In this document: positions 37,426-45,789 of the stretch, piece by piece
How the letters are laid out: the number at the start of each line of letters is the position of its first letter
How positions within the stretch are numbered: position 1 is the stretch's first letter
Origin: a virus
Length of the DNA: 64,000 nt
Reading direction: 5' to 3' (one strand)
Virus record (IMG/VR): IMGVR_UViG_3300042455_001086
Coordinates: 1 to 64,000 of that record
Translations under genes and position numbers: made by a program
Notes under the pieces: generated by a model
The model's database searches: none
What the model saw: only the letters and a program-made list of their open reading frames with translations
What the model was told of the DNA's origin: nothing

Positions 37426-38472
37426 TTATAAAAGTTTTCTTAATATTTTTCTAACACTTTCAAATAATTCCGGATGATAGAGGATTAAGTTCAAATCATC
37501 AAGATTATTAACAGACCTTTTTTCTTGTTGGTTATTTTTCCAAAGTTTAATAATTAGTCTATTTGTTTTTAAATCCAAGGTTTCAAAAATAACCTCAATA
37601 TTTTTTTCCGGAATTTTAATTAATTTGTTAAAACCACCAAGGCTAATTACTTTTTTATATAATTTATTATATTCGTCAAAATTAGTATTTTCACCCATCA
37701 AATCATCTTCAATTGTTTCTAATATATCATCTAAAGCCTTACCTATATTTTTTTGTGTTTCCTCATTATCGTAATCATCACACCAAGAATTATATTCAAG
37801 TTCAGACCAATCCCCAACATTATTATTACCATATTTTTCATATAATAACTTTAATAAACCTTTTAAATCTTCATCTTCAGCGTTTAACATTTTATACAAT
37901 CTTAAAAGAATTCTAACATCAGTTATAAATTTATAGGCAGGTATCAACTCAAAAATACCAAATTTATAAAATGGATTTTTAACATCATTCAATATTTCTT
38001 CTTTAACTGCCCTTCCGATACATTCAGAATGTGTCGTACCATAGTCATATATTAAATTATCAATATGGTTTGAAAACATCTTATCAAGAAATTTGGCAAC
38101 ATTCGATTCATTTTCCTCAATTTCTAAAGTTGGATTTACAAGTTTTACTATTCTTTTAAGTTTTTCAAGATTTATTGGATTGAAGTCTTTAATAATATAC
38201 CCTTCTTTCCAATCATCTTCGTATTTATATCTATCATAATCATCATTATAATACTGACCACCAACAAATCTAGCCCAGGTATATCTATCTGGATTATCAC
38301 GATCAATATCAAAAATCGCTAGAAAGTCATCGTCATCGTCAAATGTTATTGTAATTTTTGGCGTTTTACTACTATAATCAACATACGAAATTAGATCATC
38401 AGGATAATGCCATCTACTAATTTCTTCACCTTTAGCAATTTTTTTTAAAAATTCATAAGTTTCACTTGCCAT
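37426..38472 (-). CDS. Hypothetical protein
   Basis: 348 residues, very acidic N-terminal half (FDDDDDFLAIFDIDRDNPDR), helical C-terminal half, ending SVRKILRKLL. No signal peptide. It lies upstream of the peptidase gene and is divergent from the tmRNA. No family recognised. Confidence 0.6.
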   Translation of the reverse strand: MASETYEFLKKIAKGEEISRWHYPDDLISYVDYSSKTPKITITFDDDDDFLAIFDIDRDNPDRYTWARFVGGQYYNDDYDRYKYEDDWKEGYIIKDFNPINLEKLKRIVKLVNPTLEIEENESNVAKFLDKMFSNHIDNLIYDYGTTHSECIGRAVKEEILNDVKNPFYKFGIFELIPAYKFITDVRILLRLYKMLNAEDEDLKGLLKLLYEKYGNNNVGDWSELEYNSWCDDYDNEETQKNIGKALDDILETIEDDLMGENTNFDEYNKLYKKVISLGGFNKLIKIPEKNIEVIFETLDLKTNRLIIKLWKNNQQEKRSVNNLDDLNLILYHPELFESVRKILRKLL

Positions 38473-38488
38473 ATTAGATAAATATAAT

Positions 38489-38517
38489 TATATTTGTATT
38501 TATATATAGTTCTTTGA
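38489..38517 (+). promoter_or_regulatory. tmRNA promoter (TATATTTG) and boxA-like leader
   Basis: TATATTTG at 38489-38496, then AGTTCTTTGA at 38508-38517, 6 bp before the tmRNA 5' end. The second element resembles the rRNA antitermination boxA and recurs at other RNA genes here. Confidence 0.6.
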
Positions 38518-38523
38518 AAATAT

Positions 38524-38914
38524 GGGGGTGTTTTTGGATTTGACAGGTATTGGCTGAGGAATAAGGGCATGTAGGGACTAAGTTAATCTCTTTAAAAACT
38601 GACTTGGAAAACAACTGGCAATGTGCTAAACAAAATGGAAACTCTTGGATTAGTAAGAGGTTCTGAAGTTACTGTAGCTTAAGATAAGTTCGGAAACGGG
38701 GGGTCGGCAGACATATAACCTAGCAACAGAAGTCGTAGTTTGATAGAGCACACCGGATGGCTCTCTAAATCCGATTCGGGACCATTGGTTGTTGATTTAC
38801 GATGGTGAAGAACAAATCAACTATTTTGGGATATTAGAAAATATCAACCTAAACATGTAGTCCTTATCTGACAGGATATTATGGACCGGAGTTCGACTCT
38901 CCGCACCTCCACCA
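38524..38914 (+). ncRNA. ssrA: tmRNA (transfer-messenger RNA)
   Basis: 391 nt. The 5' GGGGGTG and 3' CACCTCC form a 7-bp acceptor stem with a G3.U70 pair (alanine identity), and CCA is encoded. The signature GGATTTGACAGG follows the 5' end. T-arm: CGGAG-TTCGACT-CTCCG. A frame ending ...GSEVTVA-stop (TAA at 38680-38682) is the most likely tag end; the usual LAA end is not seen, so the tag assignment is uncertain. It rescues stalled ribosomes and tags peptides for proteases such as ClpXP or ClpAP. The phage also encodes its own Clp ATPase. Confidence 0.92.
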
Positions 38915-38918
38915 ATTG

Positions 38919-38949
38919 TAAAACCTCATCATAAGATGGGGTTTTTTTT
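38919..38949 (+). terminator. tmRNA terminator
   Basis: Stem AAACCTCATC/GATGGGGTTT and a T run, right after the tmRNA. Confidence 0.75.
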
Positions 38950-38965
38950 ATTTAAAATAAAATTG

Positions 38966-38973
38966 TATATTTG
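38966..38973 (+). promoter_or_regulatory. TATATTTG -7 box, 4 bp from rhomboid start codon
   Basis: It lies within the longer reading frame and ends 4 bp before the ATG at 38978, which decides the start. Confidence 0.65.
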
Positions 38974-38977
38974 TAGA

Positions 38978-39703
38978 ATGAAAACAATAAAAACATATTT
39001 GACAAATTTACCAAGTGGTGTAAAAACTATTTTTGGAATCAATATTATTGTTTATATTATAAGTTGTATATCGTTATTTTTGTTTTCATTTGATATTAAC
39101 CAACATCTTGGATTTTACCCAACCGATTCTGGAAATTTTGTTATTTATCAGATTCTAACATTTATGTTCACACATTCATATGAACCGACACATATATTTA
39201 TCAATTTAATTTTATTTTTATTTTTTTCTGTTTCATTCGAAAAAAAATTCGGTACAGAAAACTACTACTGGATGTATGTTTTATCAAGTTTAACTTGTGT
39301 GTTGTTTTATAACACTTTGAAAAACCAAGAACTTGATTATTGTAAAAGACAATTAATAAGTAAAGATGTTAATATTTTTTCTGTAAAGTATAGTGATAGA
39401 TTTAAACATCCAAAAGAAGAAAGGGTTTTGATTGAACGGTATTACGATTCTAAATCGTATGGTATTGGTGCTTCGGGGGCTTTATTCGGATTTGTTGGTT
39501 CTTTTTTAGTTTTTAATCTAAGATTTACAAGAAAAATAAGAACAATACTACTATTATGTCTGGCATCATATATGGTCTATAGTAATTTAATTGTTCTCTA
39601 CCCATATGATTATACCTCATCTGGATCCTCAATTGGACATATAGGAGGGCTTATAACTGGATTGATATTTTCAATGTTTCTTAAAATAAAAAAGGAGGTT
39701 TAG
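38978..39703 (+). CDS. Rhomboid intramembrane serine protease
   Basis: 241 residues, six or more hydrophobic segments. Catalytic Ser166 in GIGASGALFG, catalytic His221 in IGHIGGLITG, and HIFIN (His72...Asn76) in the TM2 oxyanion region. An insertion of about 45 residues between the third and fourth segments is charged and probably periplasmic. Rhomboids cut substrates inside the membrane; I know of no usual phage role. ATG 38978 is chosen because the promoter box lies inside the longer frame. Confidence 0.88.
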   Translation: MKTIKTYLTNLPSGVKTIFGINIIVYIISCISLFLFSFDINQHLGFYPTDSGNFVIYQILTFMFTHSYEPTHIFINLILFLFFSVSFEKKFGTENYYWMYVLSSLTCVLFYNTLKNQELDYCKRQLISKDVNIFSVKYSDRFKHPKEERVLIERYYDSKSYGIGASGALFGFVGSFLVFNLRFTRKIRTILLLCLASYMVYSNLIVLYPYDYTSSGSSIGHIGGLITGLIFSMFLKIKKEV

Positions 39704-39717
39704 ACCTCCTTTTTTAA
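39688..39717 (+). terminator. Intrinsic terminator
   Basis: AAGGAGGT/ACCTCCTT stem with T6, directly after the rhomboid gene. Confidence 0.8.
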
Positions 39718-39733
39718 TATTTTAATTTTTTAA

Positions 39734-40192
39734 TTATCTAAGACCCTGGAATGGTTTTTTTTGTGAAGATTGTTGTGTTCTTCCATGTGCCGAACCTTGA
39801 GCTGAGAGTGTTTTAACTCTTTCTTCTGGGTTAAACTGTTGTAAATGTCTATTTATTTCACTTATAATTTTATTTTGTTTATCAGCAAAACCAAAAACAT
39901 TCATACCATAACTTACTTCTTCCATATCCGTTGAGATGTAAGATCCTATTGTGCTATATCCAAGTTTTTTTACGGCAGCCAAAGCTTCCATATAATCAGC
40001 TTTATTTTTGATCATATATACGGCGTTTAAAACACCTCTCTCATCAGTACCCAAACCAGCTATTCCTTTTTTAATCGCATTAACAGCATTTTGTCCGTTT
40101 CCTTCATTTAGAAGACTTGTATTATTTTCATTAATCACTCTTTTTACAATTCTCACCAAATCTGACTCAGTTAATTTTACTATTTTTTTCAT
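39734..40192 (-). CDS. Shared-leader protein with annexin-like repeat
   Basis: 152 residues. Leader TESDLVRIVKRVINE|NN is nearly identical to that at 53092-53598. Residues ~35-80 (IKKGIAGLGTDERGVLNAV and YSTIGSYISTDM) resemble one annexin repeat (KG.GTDE...). The C-terminal tail is Gln/Ser-rich. Predicted to be packaged in the head and released after cleavage; a membrane-binding role would fit an annexin-like repeat but is unproven. Confidence 0.65.
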   Translation of the reverse strand: MKKIVKLTESDLVRIVKRVINENNTSLLNEGNGQNAVNAIKKGIAGLGTDERGVLNAVYMIKNKADYMEALAAVKKLGYSTIGSYISTDMEEVSYGMNVFGFADKQNKIISEINRHLQQFNPEERVKTLSAQGSAHGRTQQSSQKKPFQGLR

Positions 40193-40252
40193 ATTTTAAT
40201 TTTAATTTGATTATTTACAATATAAATATATCGTGAATTGAAAAAGGAATAA

Positions 40253-41812
40253 TTATCCGTAAGTTTCCTCACTTCCTTCCTTATCAGTTGTTCCAACACC
40301 TTTAGTTATTGTTTTAGTCCCGGCTTTAGTTGCCCCTATAATTTTTTCAGCTTTCTCAATCCCAGTTTCAGCTTTTTTAATACCTTTTGCTAACTTTACA
40401 GTTTCTTTTCCGGTTTTTTTAGTTCCTTTTACAGAATGTGTAGCAACAACACCATTCATAATAACATCAAAAGTGTCACAATATGTTTTACCAGCTTGAC
40501 AAATCAAGGGTCTTACATTTTCTGTTGTTGCATTAGAACCAAGTTCAAATATTTTATCTTTAATCCAACTAACAGTTTTTTCATTTAACTTACTCATTAT
40601 ATCTTTACCCAGAACATTTTCAATGGATTGGAATATTGGTCCTAAATTTGTTTTTGCGTATGTTGTAAAATATGCTGTTCCCTTTTGTAGTAATGTTGTT
40701 GTTTTTGGTATTGTTTTGGTTACTACTTTTCCTGCTGTTCCTTTTATTGCATTTACAATCTCATCCAAAAAAGCTGTAATCTTATTTAAAGATCCCAATA
40801 ACATATTACCAAAATTCTTTAGAAAGGATAATTTTGTAATTAACCAATTTACACCTTTTTTAATACCATCAATAACCCACTTTGCACCACCGGCGATTTT
40901 ACCAATAATACTATTAAAAAATTGACTTAATTTTGGGAATTTTTGTGCCATTTTTCCAAAAAAACCAACTGCGGTTTTTTCAGCACCAAGAACTGCTTTA
41001 GTCCCTTGTAGTGGTTTTAAAGAGGTCTGTAATCCAATTCCAGACAATAATAATGAAAATGTGTCTAAAATTGCATCAAAAAAACTACCTTTACCTTTAT
41101 CCATTTGAACAAAATCCCAAGCTGTTAAAGCACCATAAATTAACATATTTGCCGCTTGCCCACCTGGTATAGCGGTTAAAATTAATGTTGCAACAGTTCC
41201 ACCAATACCATTTACAATATCCCTAAATCCTTCCATTATTTGTTCTAAAGATAAACTTCTTAAAGAATCAATTGCTTTATCAGCACCTTTTACTACCATA
41301 CCAACTGGTGTATATCCCACAACCTTTAGTAATACATTTCTATTGGCGCCGGCATAACCCATTTTCTCAAGATTGTTCCAGATATTACCGTATTCACTAT
41401 CAAAATCACTCATTTCCGCATTCAACCAAGACTTTAAATTTGGATATTGTTTCCAACTTGCGATATACTTGTTTAAAGCATCAAGAGTTTCTTTATTCTG
41501 AATTTTTTTGATTGCAGCTAAAGCTACACCCTCATTCGTTCCATCATTATCTTTTAGATCCTTATCACCATCCATATCGAAGGCTTTCATTAATTCACCA
41601 AAAACGGCATAAGCTGTTTTATTAGCACTTGCTTGGATTTTTTGTTTTGCTGCTTGGATTTGTTCTGGTGTTAATTGTTGAGGTTGTGTTTGTTCAAATA
41701 TAGTTTGCTCGGATATTTGAACTTCTTTTTGGTCTTCGATACTTTTATTAATATCAAAATTCATTAAGTAGTTAATTCTATTGACCTCTTCTATTAATAG
41801 GGATTTTTCCAT
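40253..41812 (-). CDS. Large ISEQ-leader protein with hydrophobic core, possible ejected effector
   Basis: 519 residues. Leader EEVNRINYLMNF...VQISEQ (class 2). Residues 79-90 (DMDGDKDLKDND) look like an EF-hand loop. Residues ~200-245 are hydrophobic (IGGTVATLILTAIPGGQAAN). Several amphipathic segments (KKGVNWLITKLSFLKNFG) follow, then two cysteines and a Lys/Gly/Thr-rich tail. The layout resembles membrane-active delivered proteins. No known family. Confidence 0.6.
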   Translation of the reverse strand: MEKSLLIEEVNRINYLMNFDINKSIEDQKEVQISEQTIFEQTQPQQLTPEQIQAAKQKIQASANKTAYAVFGELMKAFDMDGDKDLKDNDGTNEGVALAAIKKIQNKETLDALNKYIASWKQYPNLKSWLNAEMSDFDSEYGNIWNNLEKMGYAGANRNVLLKVVGYTPVGMVVKGADKAIDSLRSLSLEQIMEGFRDIVNGIGGTVATLILTAIPGGQAANMLIYGALTAWDFVQMDKGKGSFFDAILDTFSLLLSGIGLQTSLKPLQGTKAVLGAEKTAVGFFGKMAQKFPKLSQFFNSIIGKIAGGAKWVIDGIKKGVNWLITKLSFLKNFGNMLLGSLNKITAFLDEIVNAIKGTAGKVVTKTIPKTTTLLQKGTAYFTTYAKTNLGPIFQSIENVLGKDIMSKLNEKTVSWIKDKIFELGSNATTENVRPLICQAGKTYCDTFDVIMNGVVATHSVKGTKKTGKETVKLAKGIKKAETGIEKAEKIIGATKAGTKTITKGVGTTDKEGSEETYG

Positions 41813-41850
41813 ATATTATAATATATAAACTATAAATATATGATATATAT

Positions 41851-41876
41851 AAAAAAAGGATAACCAACCGTTATCC
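41851..41876 (-). terminator. Terminator of the large noncoding RNA
   Basis: Stem GGATAAC/GTTATCC, loop GGTTG, followed by T7 on the minus strand. Confidence 0.8.
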
Positions 41877-42765
41877 CCAATTTTTTTTTAATAAGATCTT
41901 ATATTTTTAAAAAAAGCCTGAGATTACAGCTTGGTTTGAGAACCTTTTGAAGGATTATTTTTTCCCTTCGTATCCACCATCTTTTGAATGGTATTTCTCA
42001 GTGACGGTTTTTTAGGTATACCACTCCTTTAGGTTTGAATTACTCTCATCTTACTTGACTCTTTCCGAGGATGCCTCCCCAGTTCGTCCTTGCGGGATTA
42101 AAGGTTTTTCGGATAATTACACATCGACTTGGGATCTTTGTGTGCAATGAACGGCTCATTACTATGTAGTCACCTTTCATCCAAACCTGACGGACACTTT
42201 TCCTTTCTGTAGTTAATAATAGAATCATTACTTTCCATAAAGTATTTGTGTTGTGGATTGTGAAAGTAGTGGTCCGTCAACCAAGCCAACCCATCTTTTG
42301 AACGGATCGATACTTAACTACTCTCTGAAATGTCCCCATTTCCATATTTTTAGACTACTTCAAAACAATTCCCTTGGTAAGGAATAATTAGGGTTGGTAA
42401 CAGCACCATCTGTACACGAACATACCTTTCGGTTTTAAGTATCCTATTATATTGGAACACGCAATAATAAAATTGGATAATTCTATTTTTTGCAATATTC
42501 CTACGAGTTATTCCTATTGGTGTTCCCACCTCAAACTGACAACCCACATTGCCAGTTCATCTAACCACTTTCCCTACAGCGTTGCCCTCGGTACTAAAGG
42601 TTAAACGGTATCCCGCTTGTGTACTCAAGTTCAGTTACCCAAACCGCAAACCATTTACACGAATGATTCACTTTATCCCACTTTCGTGGTTTATTTTATG
42701 GACTATACACGGCCCAATATCTTTATCAGTTTCATTTCTTACTCCTGAAAGGATAATCTAATTTT

Positions 42766-42775
42766 TCAAAGAACT
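42766..42775 (-). promoter_or_regulatory. boxA-like element of the large RNA
   Basis: AGTTCTTTGA on the minus strand, in the leader, same as at the tmRNA. Confidence 0.55.
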
Positions 42776-42802
42776 TTTTCGGACTTTTCCGAATTTGTTT
42801 TA

Positions 42803-42833
42803 CAAAGTTACGACATTTATTCTAATTTGTCAA
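42803..42833 (-). promoter_or_regulatory. Promoter of the large noncoding RNA
   Basis: TTGACA, 17-bp spacer, TAACTTTG on the minus strand; the best-conserved promoter of the TAnnTTTG type in the window. Confidence 0.75.
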
Positions 42834-42851
42834 GTGCTTTGTGATTATTTT

Positions 42852-43001
42852 TTAATATTTTTCGATATAAAGCTTACCGTTACCATATTTATTTACCATA
42901 ATTTTGGCAAACTCTAAATTAGGTGTATAAACTTTTTGACCTTTATCGTTGATATATCCGTAGATTTCAACTTCAACTAATTCATTTTGTGTTTCACTCA
43001 T
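42852..43001 (-). CDS. Small hypothetical protein (49 aa)
   Basis: 49 residues, acidic then basic (NELVEVEIYGYINDKGQKVY...YGNGKLYIEKY). The ATG has an A-rich leader. It starts upstream of, and ends close to, the noncoding-RNA promoter. Sequence looks coding; function unknown. Confidence 0.55.
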   Translation of the reverse strand: MSETQNELVEVEIYGYINDKGQKVYTPNLEFAKIMVNKYGNGKLYIEKY

Positions 43002-43061
43002 TTTGTTTGTTTTTTAAATACATTACAAACATATAATAAATATTTGGGTGAGTCAAGAAAA

Positions 43062-43796
43062 TTAAAACATTTTTCTAATTCTTTCTATTTCCTCATTCAG
43101 TTTTGACGATCTTTTTTGCAAACCATTATTTTCATTTAAAGAAAACACCTTACTTATCAATTCTCTATATTTTTCTTTTCTTTGTTCTTCAGGCATATTA
43201 AAAATATCCGAAAGTGAATTGATAATACTATTTTGTTTTGAGGTTCTGTCTATATGTTGTATTTCTTCTTCGTCATCTTTTGTTGGGAAACCGGGTATGT
43301 CGGAAATTGTTAAGTTTGATTCGTCAGGAATGGTTAAATCCTCAATACTTTTTGGTTCTGAACTTGCTCCACTTTTTCTTGATATATGTATGTGATTTTC
43401 GTGATTTGGAAACCCAAAAGTTAAAACGGCTTTATCATTACCTTTTTCGCTATTTTTTTTATAACCCATAGAAACTAAAGTGTCGACAAACTTTTGAATA
43501 GCATCATATATTCCTTTTTGTTTTGCATCTGAAACACCACCAGAAAATCCTTTACCATTAACAATAGCAATATCTACAGCATTTCCAGTTTCGTGTCTTG
43601 TACCCTTTTTGTGTCCAGTGATTGCAGTAGTAATTGTAACCTCCACACCAGCTTTTTTTGCTGCATCACTAACATCTTTTAAAAGTTCTGGATTTATTTT
43701 GTCTTTGGATGGTGTTGCACTACCAACAATATTATCACCAAACATAACATTTGACAATCCAGAAGACTTTACTGATTCACGAATTTTAAATTTCAT
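43062..43796 (-). CDS. M15-type peptidoglycan peptidase
   Basis: 244 residues from ATG 43796 (an upstream start overlaps the neighbouring gene by 50 bp). Zinc ligands of the M15/LAS fold: GTRHETGNAVD (His68, Asp75) and NHENHIHIS (His135 or His137). The short N-terminus MKFKIRE|SV also fits an I-x-E leader. The C-terminal 80 residues are acidic and then helical. It could act as a virion-borne or late cell-wall hydrolase; the leader favours a packaged enzyme. Confidence 0.75.
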   Translation of the reverse strand: MKFKIRESVKSSGLSNVMFGDNIVGSATPSKDKINPELLKDVSDAAKKAGVEVTITTAITGHKKGTRHETGNAVDIAIVNGKGFSGGVSDAKQKGIYDAIQKFVDTLVSMGYKKNSEKGNDKAVLTFGFPNHENHIHISRKSGASSEPKSIEDLTIPDESNLTISDIPGFPTKDDEEEIQHIDRTSKQNSIINSLSDIFNMPEEQRKEKYRELISKVFSLNENNGLQKRSSKLNEEIERIRKMF

Positions 43797-43797
43797 A

Positions 43798-44268
43798 TTA
43801 TATAAATATGAACCAATCTGGAATTTGTCTATTTTTCCATCTTGCAAAATCTTTTTTTGCTCTCATATAATAATTTCTATAAGATTTAATAACATCATTA
43901 CCAATTTTAAATTCATCACCCATTGCTAGTGGTGGTGTTGTAAAATTAATATCGTTAATATTTGGTTTATTGGTTAAACACCATTCAATTACATCCTGTG
44001 ATTTATGTCTTTTACCATATCGGTAGGTATATTCTTTACAGAGTTCCAAACCTAAATCACACAAATAAAGATAATTTGATAATGATTCTCTAACCCAAAT
44101 AGAACAAGGGTGATTTTTGTGGGATAATTTATATGGGGCTTCAGAACCTAAAACCCAATGAGAACCACATAATAATTGTGCTGATTCAACTATTAGCTTA
44201 CAAACATGCTTATCACAATGGTATTGAGCACATTTTTTTGTGTCAAAATCAAGGAAAAATATATTCAT
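43798..44268 (-). CDS. Conserved phage protein of unknown function (CAQYHCDKH motif)
   Basis: 156 residues. MNIFFLDFDTKKCAQYHCDK, then LLCGSHWVLG, NHPCSIWVRES and RYGKRHKS match a conserved phage/bacterial family I know only as hypothetical. Cys/His positions suggest metal binding. A TATCTTTG box ends 4 bp before the ATG. Confidence 0.7.
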   Translation of the reverse strand: MNIFFLDFDTKKCAQYHCDKHVCKLIVESAQLLCGSHWVLGSEAPYKLSHKNHPCSIWVRESLSNYLYLCDLGLELCKEYTYRYGKRHKSQDVIEWCLTNKPNINDINFTTPPLAMGDEFKIGNDVIKSYRNYYMRAKKDFARWKNRQIPDWFIFI

Positions 44269-44272
44269 ACCA

Positions 44273-44280
44273 CAAAGATA
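44273..44280 (-). promoter_or_regulatory. TATCTTTG -7 box, 4 bp from start codon
   Basis: Minus-strand TAnnTTTG, then TGGT, then the ATG at 44268; same spacing and even the same 4 bases as at 37403. Confidence 0.65.
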
Positions 44281-44308
44281 TAAAATAATATATTAACTAG
44301 AAAAAAAA

Positions 44309-44920
44309 TTATTGTGATAAATGATTCATTAAAACACCACCCAAAGATGTTGCATGCACTTGTAGATGATTTATCGATTCCATATCAAGTTTTGTTTTTC
44401 TTTTTGTAAAATCAATACCCAAAGTTCCGATAAATTTATCATCAATAGTTTTAATTGCAAATAAATAACCGGATTTACAACCAGTATCTTCGGCAATATA
44501 TTTTAATCCATAAGTTGCAATTGATTCATCTTTATAATCAGGAATTTCAATTACATCATTCCGATATAGTTGATTAATTGATTTTGAAAATAGATTTACC
44601 GGAATGTTATAAAAATTTGATTGCACTGAAGATATACCAAGACCTACAGTTTCATAAATAATTGAAAACTTTGCCATAGATTTTCCTGTTGGATAAAAAT
44701 TACCACCATTATGAAATTGTGTTACCCAAACTCTATCAGCATTAAATTCATCTTTTATATGTTCTATTCTTGAATTTATTAACTCGCTCACACGAAGTGT
44801 GTCTGTAACCATATCTGGTTTTTGTTTTCTTTTGTCCAAAAAATTTTTTAAAAAAATAACCGATAAAGGACCCAAAATACCGGTTATAAATGCAATTGTT
44901 ATTTCTACCCAATTCTCCAT
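44309..44920 (-). CDS. Membrane-anchored GAF-like domain protein
   Basis: 203 residues. An N-terminal transmembrane helix (ITIAFITGILGPLSVIFL) is followed by a basic stop-transfer segment. The cytoplasmic part resembles a GAF domain: INSRIEHIKDEFNADRVWVT, QFHNGG, and FAIKTIDDKFIGTLGIDF near the end. GAF domains sense small ligands. It lies next to holin-like and small membrane genes, so a lysis-timing sensor is a speculative option. Confidence 0.65.
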   Translation of the reverse strand: MENWVEITIAFITGILGPLSVIFLKNFLDKRKQKPDMVTDTLRVSELINSRIEHIKDEFNADRVWVTQFHNGGNFYPTGKSMAKFSIIYETVGLGISSVQSNFYNIPVNLFSKSINQLYRNDVIEIPDYKDESIATYGLKYIAEDTGCKSGYLFAIKTIDDKFIGTLGIDFTKRKTKLDMESINHLQVHATSLGGVLMNHLSQ

Positions 44921-44956
44921 TCACATAAATTTACTTAATAAATATATTGTAATATT

Positions 44957-44987
44957 AAAAAACCCCACCTAAAAAGATGGGGTTTAT
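44957..44987 (-). terminator. Intrinsic terminator
   Basis: AAACCCCATCTT/AGGTGGGGTTT hairpin with T run on the minus strand, downstream of the holin-like gene. Confidence 0.7.
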
Positions 44988-45002
44988 AAAATTTTGTTAA
45001 AA

Positions 45003-45170
45003 TTACTTCTTAACAACCACTGACCAAACAGCCCCAATTAGTGTTAAAATACCACCAATAGTTTGAGTTACGACCGCTTCACTAGCATAACCTTTCATTA
45101 TGACAATACCACCAACAAAGGTTAATATGTGTCTTGCAATCCCAAGGACTTGTTCTTGTGTAAGTTTCAT
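45003..45170 (-). CDS. Small holin-like membrane protein
   Basis: 55 residues: LTQEQVLGIARHILTFVGGI, then a second hydrophobic helix (IGGILTLIGAVWSVVVKK). Two helices, short loop and a basic tail match a widespread small phage family with R-H-(I/V)-L-T, often tagged as holin-like. It sits in a run of small membrane genes. Confidence 0.65.
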   Translation of the reverse strand: MKLTQEQVLGIARHILTFVGGIVIMKGYASEAVVTQTIGGILTLIGAVWSVVVKK

Positions 45171-45231
45171 AAAATTTTGTTTTTTATGGTTTATTTGTTA
45201 TAGATAAATATCTAAAAAACCATAAAAAGTT

Positions 45232-45438
45232 TTAATCTTTAATTTTGAACAAACGTCTGAACACTTCTTCCCACTGATTAATTGCTGGATTTATTGCAAT
45301 AAAAAAACCAATTAATCCGATCAAAAATGGAAAAACTCCACCGTCACCTTTAATAAAATACATAGCCATTTGAAGCCCAATCCCAACAACAATTACTGAT
45401 AATACAGTAGATAAAATAGTAAAAAAAACATCTCTCAT
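45232..45438 (-). CDS. Small membrane protein
   Basis: 68 residues with two or three hydrophobic helices (TILSTVLSVIVVGIGLQMAM; PFLIGLIGFFIAI) and a charged tail EEVFRRLFKIKD. Next to the holin-like gene; a lysis or membrane role is possible. Confidence 0.6.
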   Translation of the reverse strand: MRDVFFTILSTVLSVIVVGIGLQMAMYFIKGDGGVFPFLIGLIGFFIAINPAINQWEEVFRRLFKIKD

Positions 45439-45453
45439 AATATATAAATTTTA

Positions 45454-45570
45454 GATGCCAGGGTGGGATTCGAACCCACATTTAGCAACCTTATAACTTC
45501 TCGCGTCCAAATTGCTCTTGGACCATGGTGTCTTTAGGACTTGGCACCGTGCCGCATTACGCTCCTGACA
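45454..45570 (-). tRNA. tRNA-like gene, isotype unclear
   Basis: A 7-bp acceptor (TGTCAGG/CCTGGCA) and a perfect T-arm GTGGG-TTCGAAT-CCCAC are clear. The unit is ~115 nt, and I cannot place a D-arm or an anticodon loop with U33. Confidence 0.4.
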
Positions 45571-45760
45571 AACCAGGGTTGAGAAGACCTCAGTGTTGTA
45601 GTGGTTACTTGGTCCACTATTTCCGGCATTCCTTTCTCAAGGGAACAACACGACTCTTCAGCTTTCTACTCCCAGCACCGAGGAATTGTATCTAACTTAG
45701 CCCGTCTCACCGCTGTATGGGAACTGAAGTTCATCGTCTTTTTCTTACCGTAAAGATAAA
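45571..45760 (-). ncRNA. Structured spacer RNA, shares a 24-nt motif with the element at 47.9 kb
   Basis: Contains, on the minus strand, GTGTTGT...ACAACAC enclosing a GAGA-tetraloop hairpin and an AGTGG/CCACT hairpin (45593-45651). The same arrangement occurs at 47916-47990. No coding frame. Confidence 0.5.
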
Positions 45761-45789
45761 CAAAATAAATAATATAAACAATAATGGTG

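Larger units (their letters stand above)
41850..42797 (-). ncRNA. Large structured noncoding RNA (~0.94 kb), GOLLD/ROOL-like candidate
   Basis: No credible coding frame on either strand. On the minus strand: promoter TTGACA-17-TAACTTTG (42828-42833, 42803-42810), a leader hairpin TTCGGA/TCCGAA, boxA-like AGTTCTTTGA (42766-42775), and a terminator at 41858-41876 with T7. Helices visible by eye: TGACGGAC/GTCCGTCA (42188-42195 with 42272-42279), TACTTT-CCAT-AAAGTA (42229-42244), GGAACAC/GTGTTCC (42454-42460 with 42520-42526), ACCAT/ATGGT near 41980. Size, phage context and nearby tRNAs fit the GOLLD or ROOL classes, but I cannot confirm by alignment. Confidence 0.75.

Noticed and set aside
42046-42761. 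Several 60-70 codon frames on both strands within the large RNA
   Set aside because: They conflict with each other, lack leaders and coding character, and the promoter-to-terminator layout fits one RNA.
45454-45570. A second tmRNA with tRNA-like 3' end
   Set aside because: No GGATTYGAC signature and no tag frame; the full tmRNA is at 38524-38914.
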